NCBI RefSeq assembly: GCF_001542625.1
Contig: NZ_CP016279.1
Span: forward strand, 6,200,001 to 6,264,000
Direction: 5' to 3'
Length of the DNA stretch: 64,000 nucleotides
Origin: Streptomyces griseochromogenes
GTDB lineage: Bacteria; Actinomycetota; Actinomycetes; Streptomycetales; Streptomycetaceae
The translations under genes were made by a program, and so were the position numbers. Of the stretch, positions 40,841 to 48,634 are shown one piece after another. Each line of letters begins with the position of its first letter. The first letter of the stretch is position 1. Under the pieces are notes generated by a model. The model worked only from the letters and a program-made list of their open reading frames with translations. It did not search any database and was not told the DNA's origin.

Positions 40841-41086
40841 TCAGGGCTCGTGCCGGGTGCGCCGCGCGCGCCCGGCCAAGGAGGCCCACAGGCCGTCCCC
40901 TTCGGCGGGGACCGTCCGCCCCTCGGCCCGCCACTCCTCGACGAGCTGGGTGTAGATCGGCTCGCGCGTCCTGAGGGCGCCGGCCACGTCGGTGCGGACA
41001 CGCGGAGCGGTCTCGAGGCTGGACAGGCGCTTGAAGAGAAGCGACGTCATCTGATCCATCGGGGCCTTGAGGTCCATACGGTTCAT
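40841..41086 (-). CDS. Small hypothetical protein, 81 residues
   Basis: The sequence MNRMDLKAPMDQMTSLLFKR, followed by VAGALRTREPIYTQLVEEWRAEGRTVP, has strong coding bias and reads as a compact helical domain. The longer upstream extension of the frame is low-complexity and unlikely to be translated. Neither ATG (41086 or 41077) has a clear ribosome-binding site. I do not recognise the family. It converges with the 155-residue gene. Confidence 0.55.
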   Translation of the reverse strand: MNRMDLKAPMDQMTSLLFKRLSSLETAPRVRTDVAGALRTREPIYTQLVEEWRAEGRTVPAEGDGLWASLAGRARRTRHEP

Positions 41087-41334
41087 GCCGGGGCAACGTC
41101 CGGGACGCGCCGCTGGTACTCCCCCGCCCCGCCCGCTCACCGGGTCGGGTGACCGCACCCCTCGAACGAGGCGTTCCGCCCGTCCGACAAACATCCCGCG
41201 GGACGGCGCCGTACGACGGGAACCGGCGGCCGCGGCCGACGGGCGTCGTACGGTGCGCGCTCCTATGCTGGACGGGCAGGGCTCCGACGTCTCGCCCACC
41301 GCACGTTCGGTTCTCACGTGCTTGGAGTCAGCCC

Positions 41335-42570
41335 ATGTCGCATTCGCCCGCACGCCTGCGCAAGGGAGCCGCGGCCGCCGTCGCGGCGGCGACGCTGATG
41401 GTGCCCCTCGCCGGCGCTCCCACGGAGGCGGCCCCCGCGTACGCCGCGGACTCGCCGAGCCCCTCCCCTTCGGGTTCGGACGTGCGTACCCTCACCCCCG
41501 ACGTGGCCCGCCGGCTCGACGCCGCGGTGCAGAAGGTGATGACCGAGGCGAACGTGCCCGGCGTGACGGTGGGCATCTGGACGCCCCACCAGGGCAGTTA
41601 CGTGGCCTCGTACGGTGTCGCCGACAAGAGCGACGGCCGGAACATGACGCCGAACCTGTACATGCGGATCGGCAGCGAGACCAAGACGTTCACCGTGACG
41701 GCGCTGCTGCAGCTGGTGGACCAGGGCAAGGTGGGTCTGGACGATCCGATCGGCAAGTACGTCGACGGCGTGCCGGACGGCGGCACGATCACGCTGCGGC
41801 AGCTGGCGGGCATGCGCAGCGGCCTGTTCAACTACTCGGAGGACGACGGCTTCTACAAGGCGCTCACGTCCGATCCCCGGCGCGGCTTCACACCCCAGGA
41901 GTTGCTCGGCTATGCCTTCGGGCATCCGGTGCTGTTCCCGCCGGGGCAGAAGTTCTCGTACTCCAACACCAATCTCATCCTGCTGGGCCTGGTGGTCGAG
42001 AAGATGAGCGGGCAGCCGCTCGGGACCTACATCCAGCGGAACATCCTCGACCCGGCCGGCATGCGGAACACGCTGTTCCCGGTCGGCGCGGAGTTCCCCG
42101 TCCCGCACGCGCAGGGCTACACGGACCAGACGGCCGACGGCAAAGTCGCGGACGCGGCCGGCTGGAACCCGTCCTGGGGGTGGGCGGCGGGCGCGATGAT
42201 CTCGAAGCAGGACGATCTGCGGGTGTGGGCGCGCACGGTGGCCACCGGCCAACTGCCGGACGGCCGCTGGATGATCAGCCCTGCCACGCAGAGGCAGCGG
42301 CTCACCACACCCGCGACGCCCATCCCGGGCGCGGGGTACGGGCTCGGCATCTTCGATGTGCAGGGCTGGATCGGACACAACGGCTCGCTGCCGGGCTATG
42401 AGTCCCTGACCGTCTATCTCCCGTCGGCGCGGGCGACCCTCGTGGTGCTCCTCAACACCGACATCGACCACAACGGCCAGGAACCGAGCACCCTGTTCGG
42501 CGAGGCGATCACGAAGATCGTCTCGCCCGGTCACGTCTTCGACCTGCCGGCCCAGCCGGCGGCCAGGTGA
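41335..42570 (+). CDS. Secreted serine hydrolase, class C beta-lactamase/D-Ala-D-Ala carboxypeptidase type
   Basis: A 411-residue exported enzyme. The signal peptide spans about 1-38 (AAAAVAAATLMVPLAGAP). The penicillin-binding fold shows the nucleophile Ser114 in GSETK (SxxK), the YSNTN motif (YxN) and GHNGSLPG (H/K-x-G). It resembles the Streptomyces R61 DD-peptidase and related esterases. It probably acts on D-Ala-D-Ala peptides in the wall. GGAGTCAGCCC precedes the ATG. It is alone in its orientation block, followed 118 bp later by a P450 gene. Confidence 0.92.
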   Translation: MSHSPARLRKGAAAAVAAATLMVPLAGAPTEAAPAYAADSPSPSPSGSDVRTLTPDVARRLDAAVQKVMTEANVPGVTVGIWTPHQGSYVASYGVADKSDGRNMTPNLYMRIGSETKTFTVTALLQLVDQGKVGLDDPIGKYVDGVPDGGTITLRQLAGMRSGLFNYSEDDGFYKALTSDPRRGFTPQELLGYAFGHPVLFPPGQKFSYSNTNLILLGLVVEKMSGQPLGTYIQRNILDPAGMRNTLFPVGAEFPVPHAQGYTDQTADGKVADAAGWNPSWGWAAGAMISKQDDLRVWARTVATGQLPDGRWMISPATQRQRLTTPATPIPGAGYGLGIFDVQGWIGHNGSLPGYESLTVYLPSARATLVVLLNTDIDHNGQEPSTLFGEAITKIVSPGHVFDLPAQPAAR

Positions 42571-42688
42571 GGTCGCGAACCGGCCGGATTCACGCCGGGG
42601 CGAGGACGCGTCGTTCGCTCACGGCCGATTGACGGTGTGTACTGGGCGGTGACCGCCTCGCGAGAGACGACCAGCCAGGAGAGCCGTC

Positions 42689-43921
42689 GTGTCCGACATC
42701 GCTCGCATCCCGCTCGACCCGTTCGGCACCGACATCGCGGCGGAGAGCGCCCGCCTGCGCGCCCTCGGTCCCGTCGTCGCCGTGGAGTTGCCCGGGGGCG
42801 CCCCCGCCTGGGCTCCGACCGGTTACGACGTCCTCAGGGAACTGATCCTCGATCCGCTGGTGAGCAAGGACGCGCGCCGGCACTGGCGGCTCTGGCCGCG
42901 GCTCGCCGACCACCCCACCTGGAGCTGGATCGCCACCTGGGTGGGCGTGGCCAACATGCTGTCCGCCTATGGCCCCGACCACACCAGACTGCGCAGGCTG
43001 GTGGCGCCGAGCTTCACGCACCGGCGCACCGAGGCGCTGCGCCCGCGCGTGGCCGCCGTCACCGCCGAACTGCTGGACGCGCTGGAGGCGGAGGGGGCCG
43101 ACGGCCGCCCGGTCGACCTGCGGGCCGGGCTCGCCCATCCGCTGCCGATCCGCGTGATCTGTGAACTGCTCGGCGCACCGGAGGAGTTGCGCCCGGACGC
43201 CGGACGGCTCATCGCCGACATCATGGACACCTCCGACCAGAGCCCGGAGCGCGCGGCGTCCGTGCAGGAGCGGATCGGCACGGTGCTGGGGGCGCTGATC
43301 GCGCACCGGCGCGAGGATCCGGGCGACGATCTCACCACGGAGCTGATCCGGGTCCGGGACGAGGACGGCGACCGGCTCTGCGACGAGGAACTGCTGCACA
43401 CCCTGCTGCTCGTGGTGGGCGCGGGGTTCGAGACGACCGTCAATCTCATCGGCAACGCGGTCGTCGCGCTGCTGACGCACCCCGGGCAGCTGGCCGCGGT
43501 GCGCTCCGGGCAGGTCGGCTGGGAGGGGGTGGTCGAGGAGACGCTGCGGGTGCACCCCTCGATCGCCGCGCTGCCACTCAGGTTCGCGGTGGCGGACCTG
43601 AAGGTCGGGGAGGTGACGATACCGGCCGGGGACGCGATCATCACGACGTACGCGTGCGCCGGCCTGGATCCGGCGCGCTACGGTCCGGACGCGGCGGGTT
43701 TCGACGCGGCGCGCGGTGCCGGGGACCATCTGGCGTTCGGGGTCGGCGTGCACCGGTGCGTCGGCGCTCCGCTGGCCCGTATGGAGGCGCTGACGGCGCT
43801 GCCCGCGCTGTTCGCCCGCTTTCCGGGGCTGCGGCTGGCCGTGCCCGCCGACGAACTGCGCCACGTGCCGTCGTTCATCGCCCACGGCTGGCAGGAAGTG
43901 CCGGTCCTGCTGGGCGCCTGA
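42689..43921 (+). CDS. Cytochrome P450 (CYP107-like)
   Basis: A 410-residue soluble bacterial P450. The I-helix GAGFETT (244-250) has the normal acid-Thr pair, EETLR (283-287) is the ExxR motif, and LAFGVGVHRCVGAPLAR holds the heme Cys357. It is a typical class I enzyme needing ferredoxin and reductase; neither is encoded nearby. CAGGAGAGCC precedes the GTG. In contrast to the CYP121-like enzyme it has no biosynthetic neighbour, so a xenobiotic or orphan role is likely. The subfamily cannot be fixed by eye. Confidence 0.92.
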   Translation: MSDIARIPLDPFGTDIAAESARLRALGPVVAVELPGGAPAWAPTGYDVLRELILDPLVSKDARRHWRLWPRLADHPTWSWIATWVGVANMLSAYGPDHTRLRRLVAPSFTHRRTEALRPRVAAVTAELLDALEAEGADGRPVDLRAGLAHPLPIRVICELLGAPEELRPDAGRLIADIMDTSDQSPERAASVQERIGTVLGALIAHRREDPGDDLTTELIRVRDEDGDRLCDEELLHTLLLVVGAGFETTVNLIGNAVVALLTHPGQLAAVRSGQVGWEGVVEETLRVHPSIAALPLRFAVADLKVGEVTIPAGDAIITTYACAGLDPARYGPDAAGFDAARGAGDHLAFGVGVHRCVGAPLARMEALTALPALFARFPGLRLAVPADELRHVPSFIAHGWQEVPVLLGA

Positions 43922-43928
43922 GCCGGGT

Positions 43929-43968
43929 GCGGGGCTCCGACCGGACCCCCGTGCCGGTCGTGCCCCGC
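43929..43968. terminator. Hairpin after the P450 gene
   Basis: GCGGGGC/GCCCCGC and CGACCGG/CCGGTCG stack into a 14-bp interrupted stem with a 9-nt loop, 8 bp after the P450 stop codon. Confidence 0.75.
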
Positions 43969-44035
43969 GGAAGACTGAACTTACGTGCGTTCAGCGGCGT
44001 CGGGTATCGCGCCGGTGCCCCTTCGGTGCGGGTGA

Positions 44036-44061
44036 GGACTCACCTGTGCACAGGTGAGTCC
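44036..44061. terminator. Perfect 26-bp palindrome at the 3' end of the PucR-type gene
   Basis: GGACTCACCTGTG is followed directly by its complement CACAGGTGAGTCC, a 13+13 palindrome without spacer. It covers the last codons and stop of the PucR-type regulator and faces the convergent P450 gene. In RNA it would form a strong hairpin; in DNA it could be a protein site. Confidence 0.6.
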
Positions 44062-45581
44062 GGTTGGCCCCGGTTCGCCCCGCCGAGCGCGGGTGTGGCG
44101 AGGGTGCCGGTGACGAGGTGCGCGAGGACGATCTCGTACAGATCGCTGCCCAGGGCCAGCAGCTGGCGTTCCAGGACGGGTTCGGCGGCCCGGACGTGGT
44201 CGCGGACGGTCTGGGCGTGGACACCGAGGTCCCGGGCCGCGCGCTCGGCGTTCGCGTCCGCGGCGATCCAGGCGCGCAGGGTGCGGCGCAGGTCGCGGCC
44301 GTCCGCGTCCAGACGGCCGAGCAGGTCGCGGGCCCAGGCGCGCAGCGCCGTCGAGTCGAGCAGATCACCGAGCCCGGCCCGGGGTGACGGGTGCGGGTCC
44401 GTGCCTCCCGGGTCGTACGGCCCCTGCACCGCCTCGGTGTTGAGCGCGAGGTGGGCGGCCGCCCGGGTGGTGAGGTCGGAGAAGTCGCTGCCGAGCAGGG
44501 CCTCGACGCGGTCCATGCGGGCGCGGACCGTGTTGCGGCTGACGCCGAGGACCCTGGCCGCGCTCACGGCGGTGAACTCCAGACCCAGCCGGGTGGTGGC
44601 GAGCAGTTCGGCGCGGATGTGGTGGGGCAGGGCGTCGAGCGGGCGCAGCACACCGGCGGACCAGGCGCGCAGCGCCACCGGGTCCATGAGCCGTTGGGGG
44701 TGGGTGCGTTCGGCGTAGACGGCCGTCTGGTCCGGGCGGAAGCGGGCGACGGCCAGGGCGCTGATGGCCTGCCCGTAGGCGGTGGCGGTCCGGGTGAGGC
44801 GCTGGCGCAGGCTGCCGCCGAGGAAGACGCCGGGCCGGCCGTCGACCAGCGAGCGCAGCCGGTCCTGCGCCGCCGGTGCGGGGCTGACGACGATGACATG
44901 CCCGTCCATCGCGGGGCAGCGCACGACGAGTGCCTGGCCGTCGACGGCGTCCGCGCAGGCTTCGGCGAGGGCGTCCCGCTCGGCGGGGGATCCCTCGACG
45001 ACGTACACGCGGGCGGTGTCCCCCTCCAGCAGGCCCGGCCACAGGCCCGCGGCCACCCGGCGGGCCGAGACGGTGTCCTCCACCATCAGCAGCTGCAGAA
45101 TGGCCAGCCGCAGGTCGGCGGTGGCCCGCCGCAACCGGTGCCCGGCCTCGGTCAGTTTCCGCTCCCGCAGCAGGAGTTCGAGCACGCCCGCGGTGTGGTG
45201 CACGATCCCGGCGGCGCGCCGATCGAAGGGTTCCGGGCGGGCCACGGCCAGCACCGCGCCCGCCGCCGGACCCTGTTCGGGGTGCGGCAGCCCGACCATA
45301 CGGAGGTGGCGTGAGCCGTCCTGCAGGGCGGCCGCGGCGAGACGGCCGGTGACCAGGTCGGCGAGCACGCCTGCGTCGAGCGGCAGGCGGTCACCGGCGA
45401 GCAGGTGGCCCTGCGCGTCCTGGAGGCAGACCGCCGCCCGGACGGTCCGCCCGAGCCAGGCGACGACCCGGCGCGGATCACGGCCGGCGGGGCTCAGCTG
45501 TCCGAGCAACTGCTCGGCCCAGGCGGTGTCGTTGTCGTACGGTTGCGGGGCGTGGGGGCCCTCGTCTGCTCGGCCGGCCAC
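44040..45581 (-). CDS. PucR/CdaR-type helix-turn-helix regulator
   Basis: A 513-residue regulator. The N-terminal part (about 1-130) looks like a GAF-like sensor (AAVCLQDAQGHLLAGDRLPL). A central GGDEF-related CdaR domain follows (YGQAISALAVARFRPDQTAVYAE). Two PucR-type helix-turn-helix segments occur: VLGVSRNTVRARMDRVEALLG and, at the C-terminus, DLGVHAQTVRDHVRAAEPVL. GTG at 45581 preceded by AGGAGAAGGG is preferred; a GTG at 45629 is another option. It is divergent from the YrdC-like gene. The target is unknown. Confidence 0.85.
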   Translation of the reverse strand: MAGRADEGPHAPQPYDNDTAWAEQLLGQLSPAGRDPRRVVAWLGRTVRAAVCLQDAQGHLLAGDRLPLDAGVLADLVTGRLAAAALQDGSRHLRMVGLPHPEQGPAAGAVLAVARPEPFDRRAAGIVHHTAGVLELLLRERKLTEAGHRLRRATADLRLAILQLLMVEDTVSARRVAAGLWPGLLEGDTARVYVVEGSPAERDALAEACADAVDGQALVVRCPAMDGHVIVVSPAPAAQDRLRSLVDGRPGVFLGGSLRQRLTRTATAYGQAISALAVARFRPDQTAVYAERTHPQRLMDPVALRAWSAGVLRPLDALPHHIRAELLATTRLGLEFTAVSAARVLGVSRNTVRARMDRVEALLGSDFSDLTTRAAAHLALNTEAVQGPYDPGGTDPHPSPRAGLGDLLDSTALRAWARDLLGRLDADGRDLRRTLRAWIAADANAERAARDLGVHAQTVRDHVRAAEPVLERQLLALGSDLYEIVLAHLVTGTLATPALGGANRGQPDSPVHR

Positions 45582-45757
45582 GTCGCCCTTCTCCTCGTCT
45601 CCGTGCTGACCTCGGCTTTCGAGGTGCACGTTACCCAAGATGCGGGTGCGTCCATGCCGGACACGGGCGGGCACCTGTGCGGATTCGCCCCGGGGCGACG
45701 CGGCCGACGCCTCGCTCGGACCGCGCACCGCGCCCGGGGACGGCATAAGCTCGGCGG

Positions 45758-46378
45758 ATGGCGAAGTACTTCGACGTGCACTCCCAGAACCCGCAGCCGC
45801 GCAGCATCGGTCAGGTCGCCGACGCGGTGCGGTCGGGGGCACTCATCGCATACCCGACCGACTCGTGTTACGCACTGGGCTGCAAGCTGGGCAGCCGGGA
45901 CGGCATCGACCGCATCCGCTCGATCCGCCATCTGGACGACCGGCACCACTTCACACTGATGTGCCGGGACTTCGCGCAGCTCGGCCAGTTCGTCCGCGTC
46001 GACAACGACGTGTTCCGGGCCATCAAGGCCTCCACTCCCGGCAGCTACACCTTCATCCTCCCGGCCACCCGCGAGGTGCCGCGCATGCTGCAGCACCCCA
46101 AGAAGAAGACCGTGGGCGTGCGCATCCCCGACCATGTGGTCACCCAGGCGCTGCTGGAGGAGCTGGGCGAGCCGCTGCTGTCCAGCACGCTGCTGCTGCC
46201 GGACGAGGAGGAGCCGATGACCCAGGGCTGGGAGATCAAGGACCGGCTCGACCACGCGGTGGACGCGGTGGTCGACTCCGGGGACTGCGGCACCGAGCCG
46301 ACGACGGTCGTCGACTTCTCCGGCGGCGAGGCGGAGATCGTGCGGCGCGGCGCCGGGGACACTTCTCGGTTCGAGTGA
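45758..46378 (+). CDS. YrdC/Sua5 family protein (YciO-like)
   Basis: A 206-residue protein of the YrdC/Sua5/YciO family. GALIAYPTDSCYALGCKL, IRHLDDRHHFTLMCRDF and LLSSTLLLPDEEEPMTQGWEI are typical of the YciO/short branch. KKTVGVRIPDHVVTQALLEEL holds the basic nucleotide-binding region. Sua5 members make threonylcarbamoyl-AMP for tRNA t6A; YciO members have a less certain role. A TAAGCT -10 box lies 6 nt before the ATG, so it is probably leaderless. Single gene. Confidence 0.9.
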   Translation: MAKYFDVHSQNPQPRSIGQVADAVRSGALIAYPTDSCYALGCKLGSRDGIDRIRSIRHLDDRHHFTLMCRDFAQLGQFVRVDNDVFRAIKASTPGSYTFILPATREVPRMLQHPKKKTVGVRIPDHVVTQALLEELGEPLLSSTLLLPDEEEPMTQGWEIKDRLDHAVDAVVDSGDCGTEPTTVVDFSGGEAEIVRRGAGDTSRFE

Positions 46379-46487
46379 GGCCGAGCGTCCGGTCACGGCG
46401 GTACGGATCTCGCGTGGCAGCATGAGGTGTACACGGCACCAAGAGGCGACCGCCTCCCGCCGCTGATTCCCCAGGAGGCTTCTCACC

Positions 46488-47243
46488 ATGACCGCCGTAC
46501 AGGGAGCAGACGTCGACATCCCGACCTCGGACGGCACCGCCGACGCCTACCTCGCCCACCCGGCGGACGGGAGCCCGCATCCCGGCGTCCTGCTCTACCA
46601 GGACGCCTACGGCCTGCGCCCGCAGCTGAGGGCGATGGCCGACCGGCTCGCCGGTGCCGGTTACACGGTCCTGGCGCCGAACGTCTTCTACCGGCACGGC
46701 CGCACCCCGATCGGAGAGGTTCCGGAGTTCATCGACCCCGCCGCCGACCCGGCCATCTGGGAGCGGATCGGCCCGGTCATGGCCTCCCTCACCCCGGAGC
46801 AGACCGAGCGGGACGCGGACGCCTATCTGGGCCGGCTCGCCGACAGCCCCTTGGTCAGCGACGGTCCGGTCGCGCTGACCGGTTACTGCATGGGCGCCCG
46901 GCTGGCCCTGCGTACCGCGGCGACCCACGCCGAGCGGGTGGCCGCCGCGGCCGGCTTTCACGGTGGCCGGCTGGCCACCGACGCCCCGGACAGCCCGCAT
47001 CTCGGCGCCGGGCGCATCACGGCGGAGCTGTACTTCGGCCACGCCGATCAGGACCACTCCATGCCCGAGGAGCAGATCCGGCGCCTGGAGGACGCGCTCT
47101 GCGCCGCCGGCGTCCGTCACACCTGCGAGGTCTACCCGGGTGCTCAGCACGGCTACACCCAGGCGGACACCCCCGCCTACGGCCGCGAGGCCGACGAGCG
47201 GCACTGGGCGGCCCTGCTCGACCTGCTGAAGCGCGCTTTCTGA
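46488..47243 (+). CDS. Dienelactone hydrolase family protein
   Basis: A 251-residue alpha/beta hydrolase of the dienelactone hydrolase family. Cys134 in LTGYCMGARLAL is the nucleophile in place of Ser, and Asp (FGHADQDHSMP) and His (GAQHGYTQ) complete the triad. VLLYQDAYGLRPQLRAMADRL is the N-terminal family block. CAGGAGGCTTCTCACC precedes the ATG. Possible roles are catabolism of aromatic-derived lactones or a carboxylesterase activity. No aromatic catabolic genes lie nearby. Single gene. Confidence 0.9.
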   Translation: MTAVQGADVDIPTSDGTADAYLAHPADGSPHPGVLLYQDAYGLRPQLRAMADRLAGAGYTVLAPNVFYRHGRTPIGEVPEFIDPAADPAIWERIGPVMASLTPEQTERDADAYLGRLADSPLVSDGPVALTGYCMGARLALRTAATHAERVAAAAGFHGGRLATDAPDSPHLGAGRITAELYFGHADQDHSMPEEQIRRLEDALCAAGVRHTCEVYPGAQHGYTQADTPAYGREADERHWAALLDLLKRAF

Positions 47244-47294
47244 GCTCCGCGGGGCGCCCGCACGCGGCGGGCGCCCCCAATCCCGTCCAACTCA

Positions 47295-47336
47295 TTGACA
47301 TGCACGCGCCTGACCGTAAACCTGAGAGCGCTCTCA
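47295..47336 (+). promoter_or_regulatory. Promoter with LacI-type operator for the GH64 gene
   Basis: TTGACA (47295-47300), a 16-bp spacer and TAAACC (47317-47322) are followed at once by the perfect 14-bp palindrome TGAGAGCGCTCTCA (47323-47336). This is the GAGCGCTC core used by streptomycete LacI-family sugar regulators of the CebR/BglR type. Repression in the absence of glucan oligosaccharides is expected. No LacI gene is in the window. Confidence 0.85.
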
Positions 47337-47388
47337 AGCAGGTACGGACCAACGTCCGTACGACCCCGACCCCACACGGAGGTGGAGA

Positions 47389-48588
47389 GTGCTCCCCAGC
47401 ATCACCCGACCGGCGCTGCCCCTGGCGGCGGCGACGGCCCTGGTCGGCGGCCTCCTCACACTGGCCGTACCGGACCGCGCCGGCGCCGCCGTACCGGACA
47501 CCGTCCCACTGAAGATCACCAACAACTCGGGCCGCTCCGGCCCGGTGTACGTCTACGACCTCGGCACCCAGCTGTCCTCGGGACAGCAGGGCTGGGCCGA
47601 TGAGAACGGCGCCTTCCACGCCTGGCCGGCCGGCGGCAACCCGCCGACTCCCGCCCCGGACGCGGCGATCACGGGCCCGGCGGCCGGGCAGTCGAAGACG
47701 ATCCGGATCCCGAAGTTCTCCGGCCGGGTCTACTTCTCCTACGGCCAGAAGCTCGACTTCAGGCTGACCACCGGCGGGCTGGTCCAGCCGGCCGTGCAGA
47801 ATCCCTCCGACCCCAACCGGAACATCCTGTTCAACTGGTCGGAGTACACGCTGAACGACTCCGGGCTGTGGCTCAACAGCACCCAGGTGGACATGTTCTC
47901 GGCGCCGTACGCGGTAGGCGTGCAGCGCTCCGACGGCAGCGTGAGCAGCACCGGGCATCTCAAGTCCGGTGGCTACACGGGCTTCTTCGACGCGCTGCGC
48001 GGACAGCCGGGCGGCTGGTCCGGTCTGATCCAGACACGCTCCGACGGCACCGTACTGCGCGCCCTGTCCCCGCTGTACGGCGTGGAGACCGGGGCCCTGC
48101 CGGCGAACGTGATGGACGACTACGTCAACCGGGTCTGGCAGAAATACGCGACGGCGACCCTGACCGTCACGCCGTTCGGGGACCGGCCGGACACCAAGTA
48201 CTACGGCCGGGTCTCCGGGAACGTCATGAACTTCACCGACTCCTCCGGCGCGGTGGTCACGAGCTTCCAGAAGCCGGACGCGGACAGCGTCTTCGGCTGC
48301 CACAAGCTGCTGGACGCACCCAACGACCAGGTGCGCGGGCCCATCTCGCGCACGCTGTGCGCCGGTTTCAACCGCTCGACCCTGCTGGTCGATCCGAACC
48401 AGCCGGACACCTCGGCGGCGAACTTCTACCAGGACCCGGTGACCAACCAGTACGCGCGCGCGATCCACGCGCGGACGGCCGACGGCAAGGCGTACGCGTT
48501 CGCGTTCGACGACGTCGGCAACCAGGAGTCGCTGGTCCACGACGGCAGCCCGCAGCAGGCCTATCTGACGCTGGATCCGCTGAGCTGA
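47389..48588 (+). CDS. Secreted glycoside hydrolase family 64 endo-beta-1,3-glucanase
   Basis: A 399-residue exported enzyme. The signal peptide is about 1-34. The GH64 thaumatin-like fold starts at PDTVPLKITNNSGRSGPVYVY. SGRVYFSYGQKLDFRL, FNWSEYTL and STQVDMFSAPYAVGVQ are family blocks; the acid pair of GH64 lies in the NWSEYTL and TQVDMFS segments. The C-terminal LCAGFNRSTLL, NFYQDP and YARAIHARTADGKAYAFAFDDVG complete the domain. It degrades laminarin and fungal wall beta-1,3-glucan, releasing pentasaccharides. There is no CBM. GGAGGTGGAGA precedes the GTG. Confidence 0.92.
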   Translation: MLPSITRPALPLAAATALVGGLLTLAVPDRAGAAVPDTVPLKITNNSGRSGPVYVYDLGTQLSSGQQGWADENGAFHAWPAGGNPPTPAPDAAITGPAAGQSKTIRIPKFSGRVYFSYGQKLDFRLTTGGLVQPAVQNPSDPNRNILFNWSEYTLNDSGLWLNSTQVDMFSAPYAVGVQRSDGSVSSTGHLKSGGYTGFFDALRGQPGGWSGLIQTRSDGTVLRALSPLYGVETGALPANVMDDYVNRVWQKYATATLTVTPFGDRPDTKYYGRVSGNVMNFTDSSGAVVTSFQKPDADSVFGCHKLLDAPNDQVRGPISRTLCAGFNRSTLLVDPNQPDTSAANFYQDPVTNQYARAIHARTADGKAYAFAFDDVGNQESLVHDGSPQQAYLTLDPLS

Positions 48589-48595
48589 CATGCCA

Positions 48596-48622
48596 CGGTC
48601 CCGCACCCGGGGTGCGGGACCG
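48596..48622. terminator. Bidirectional hairpin terminator
   Basis: CGGTCCCGCACC and GGTGCGGGACCG form a perfect 12-bp stem with a CGG loop between the convergent GH64 and M4 protease genes. Confidence 0.85.
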
Positions 48623-48634
48623 CAGCGTCATGCC

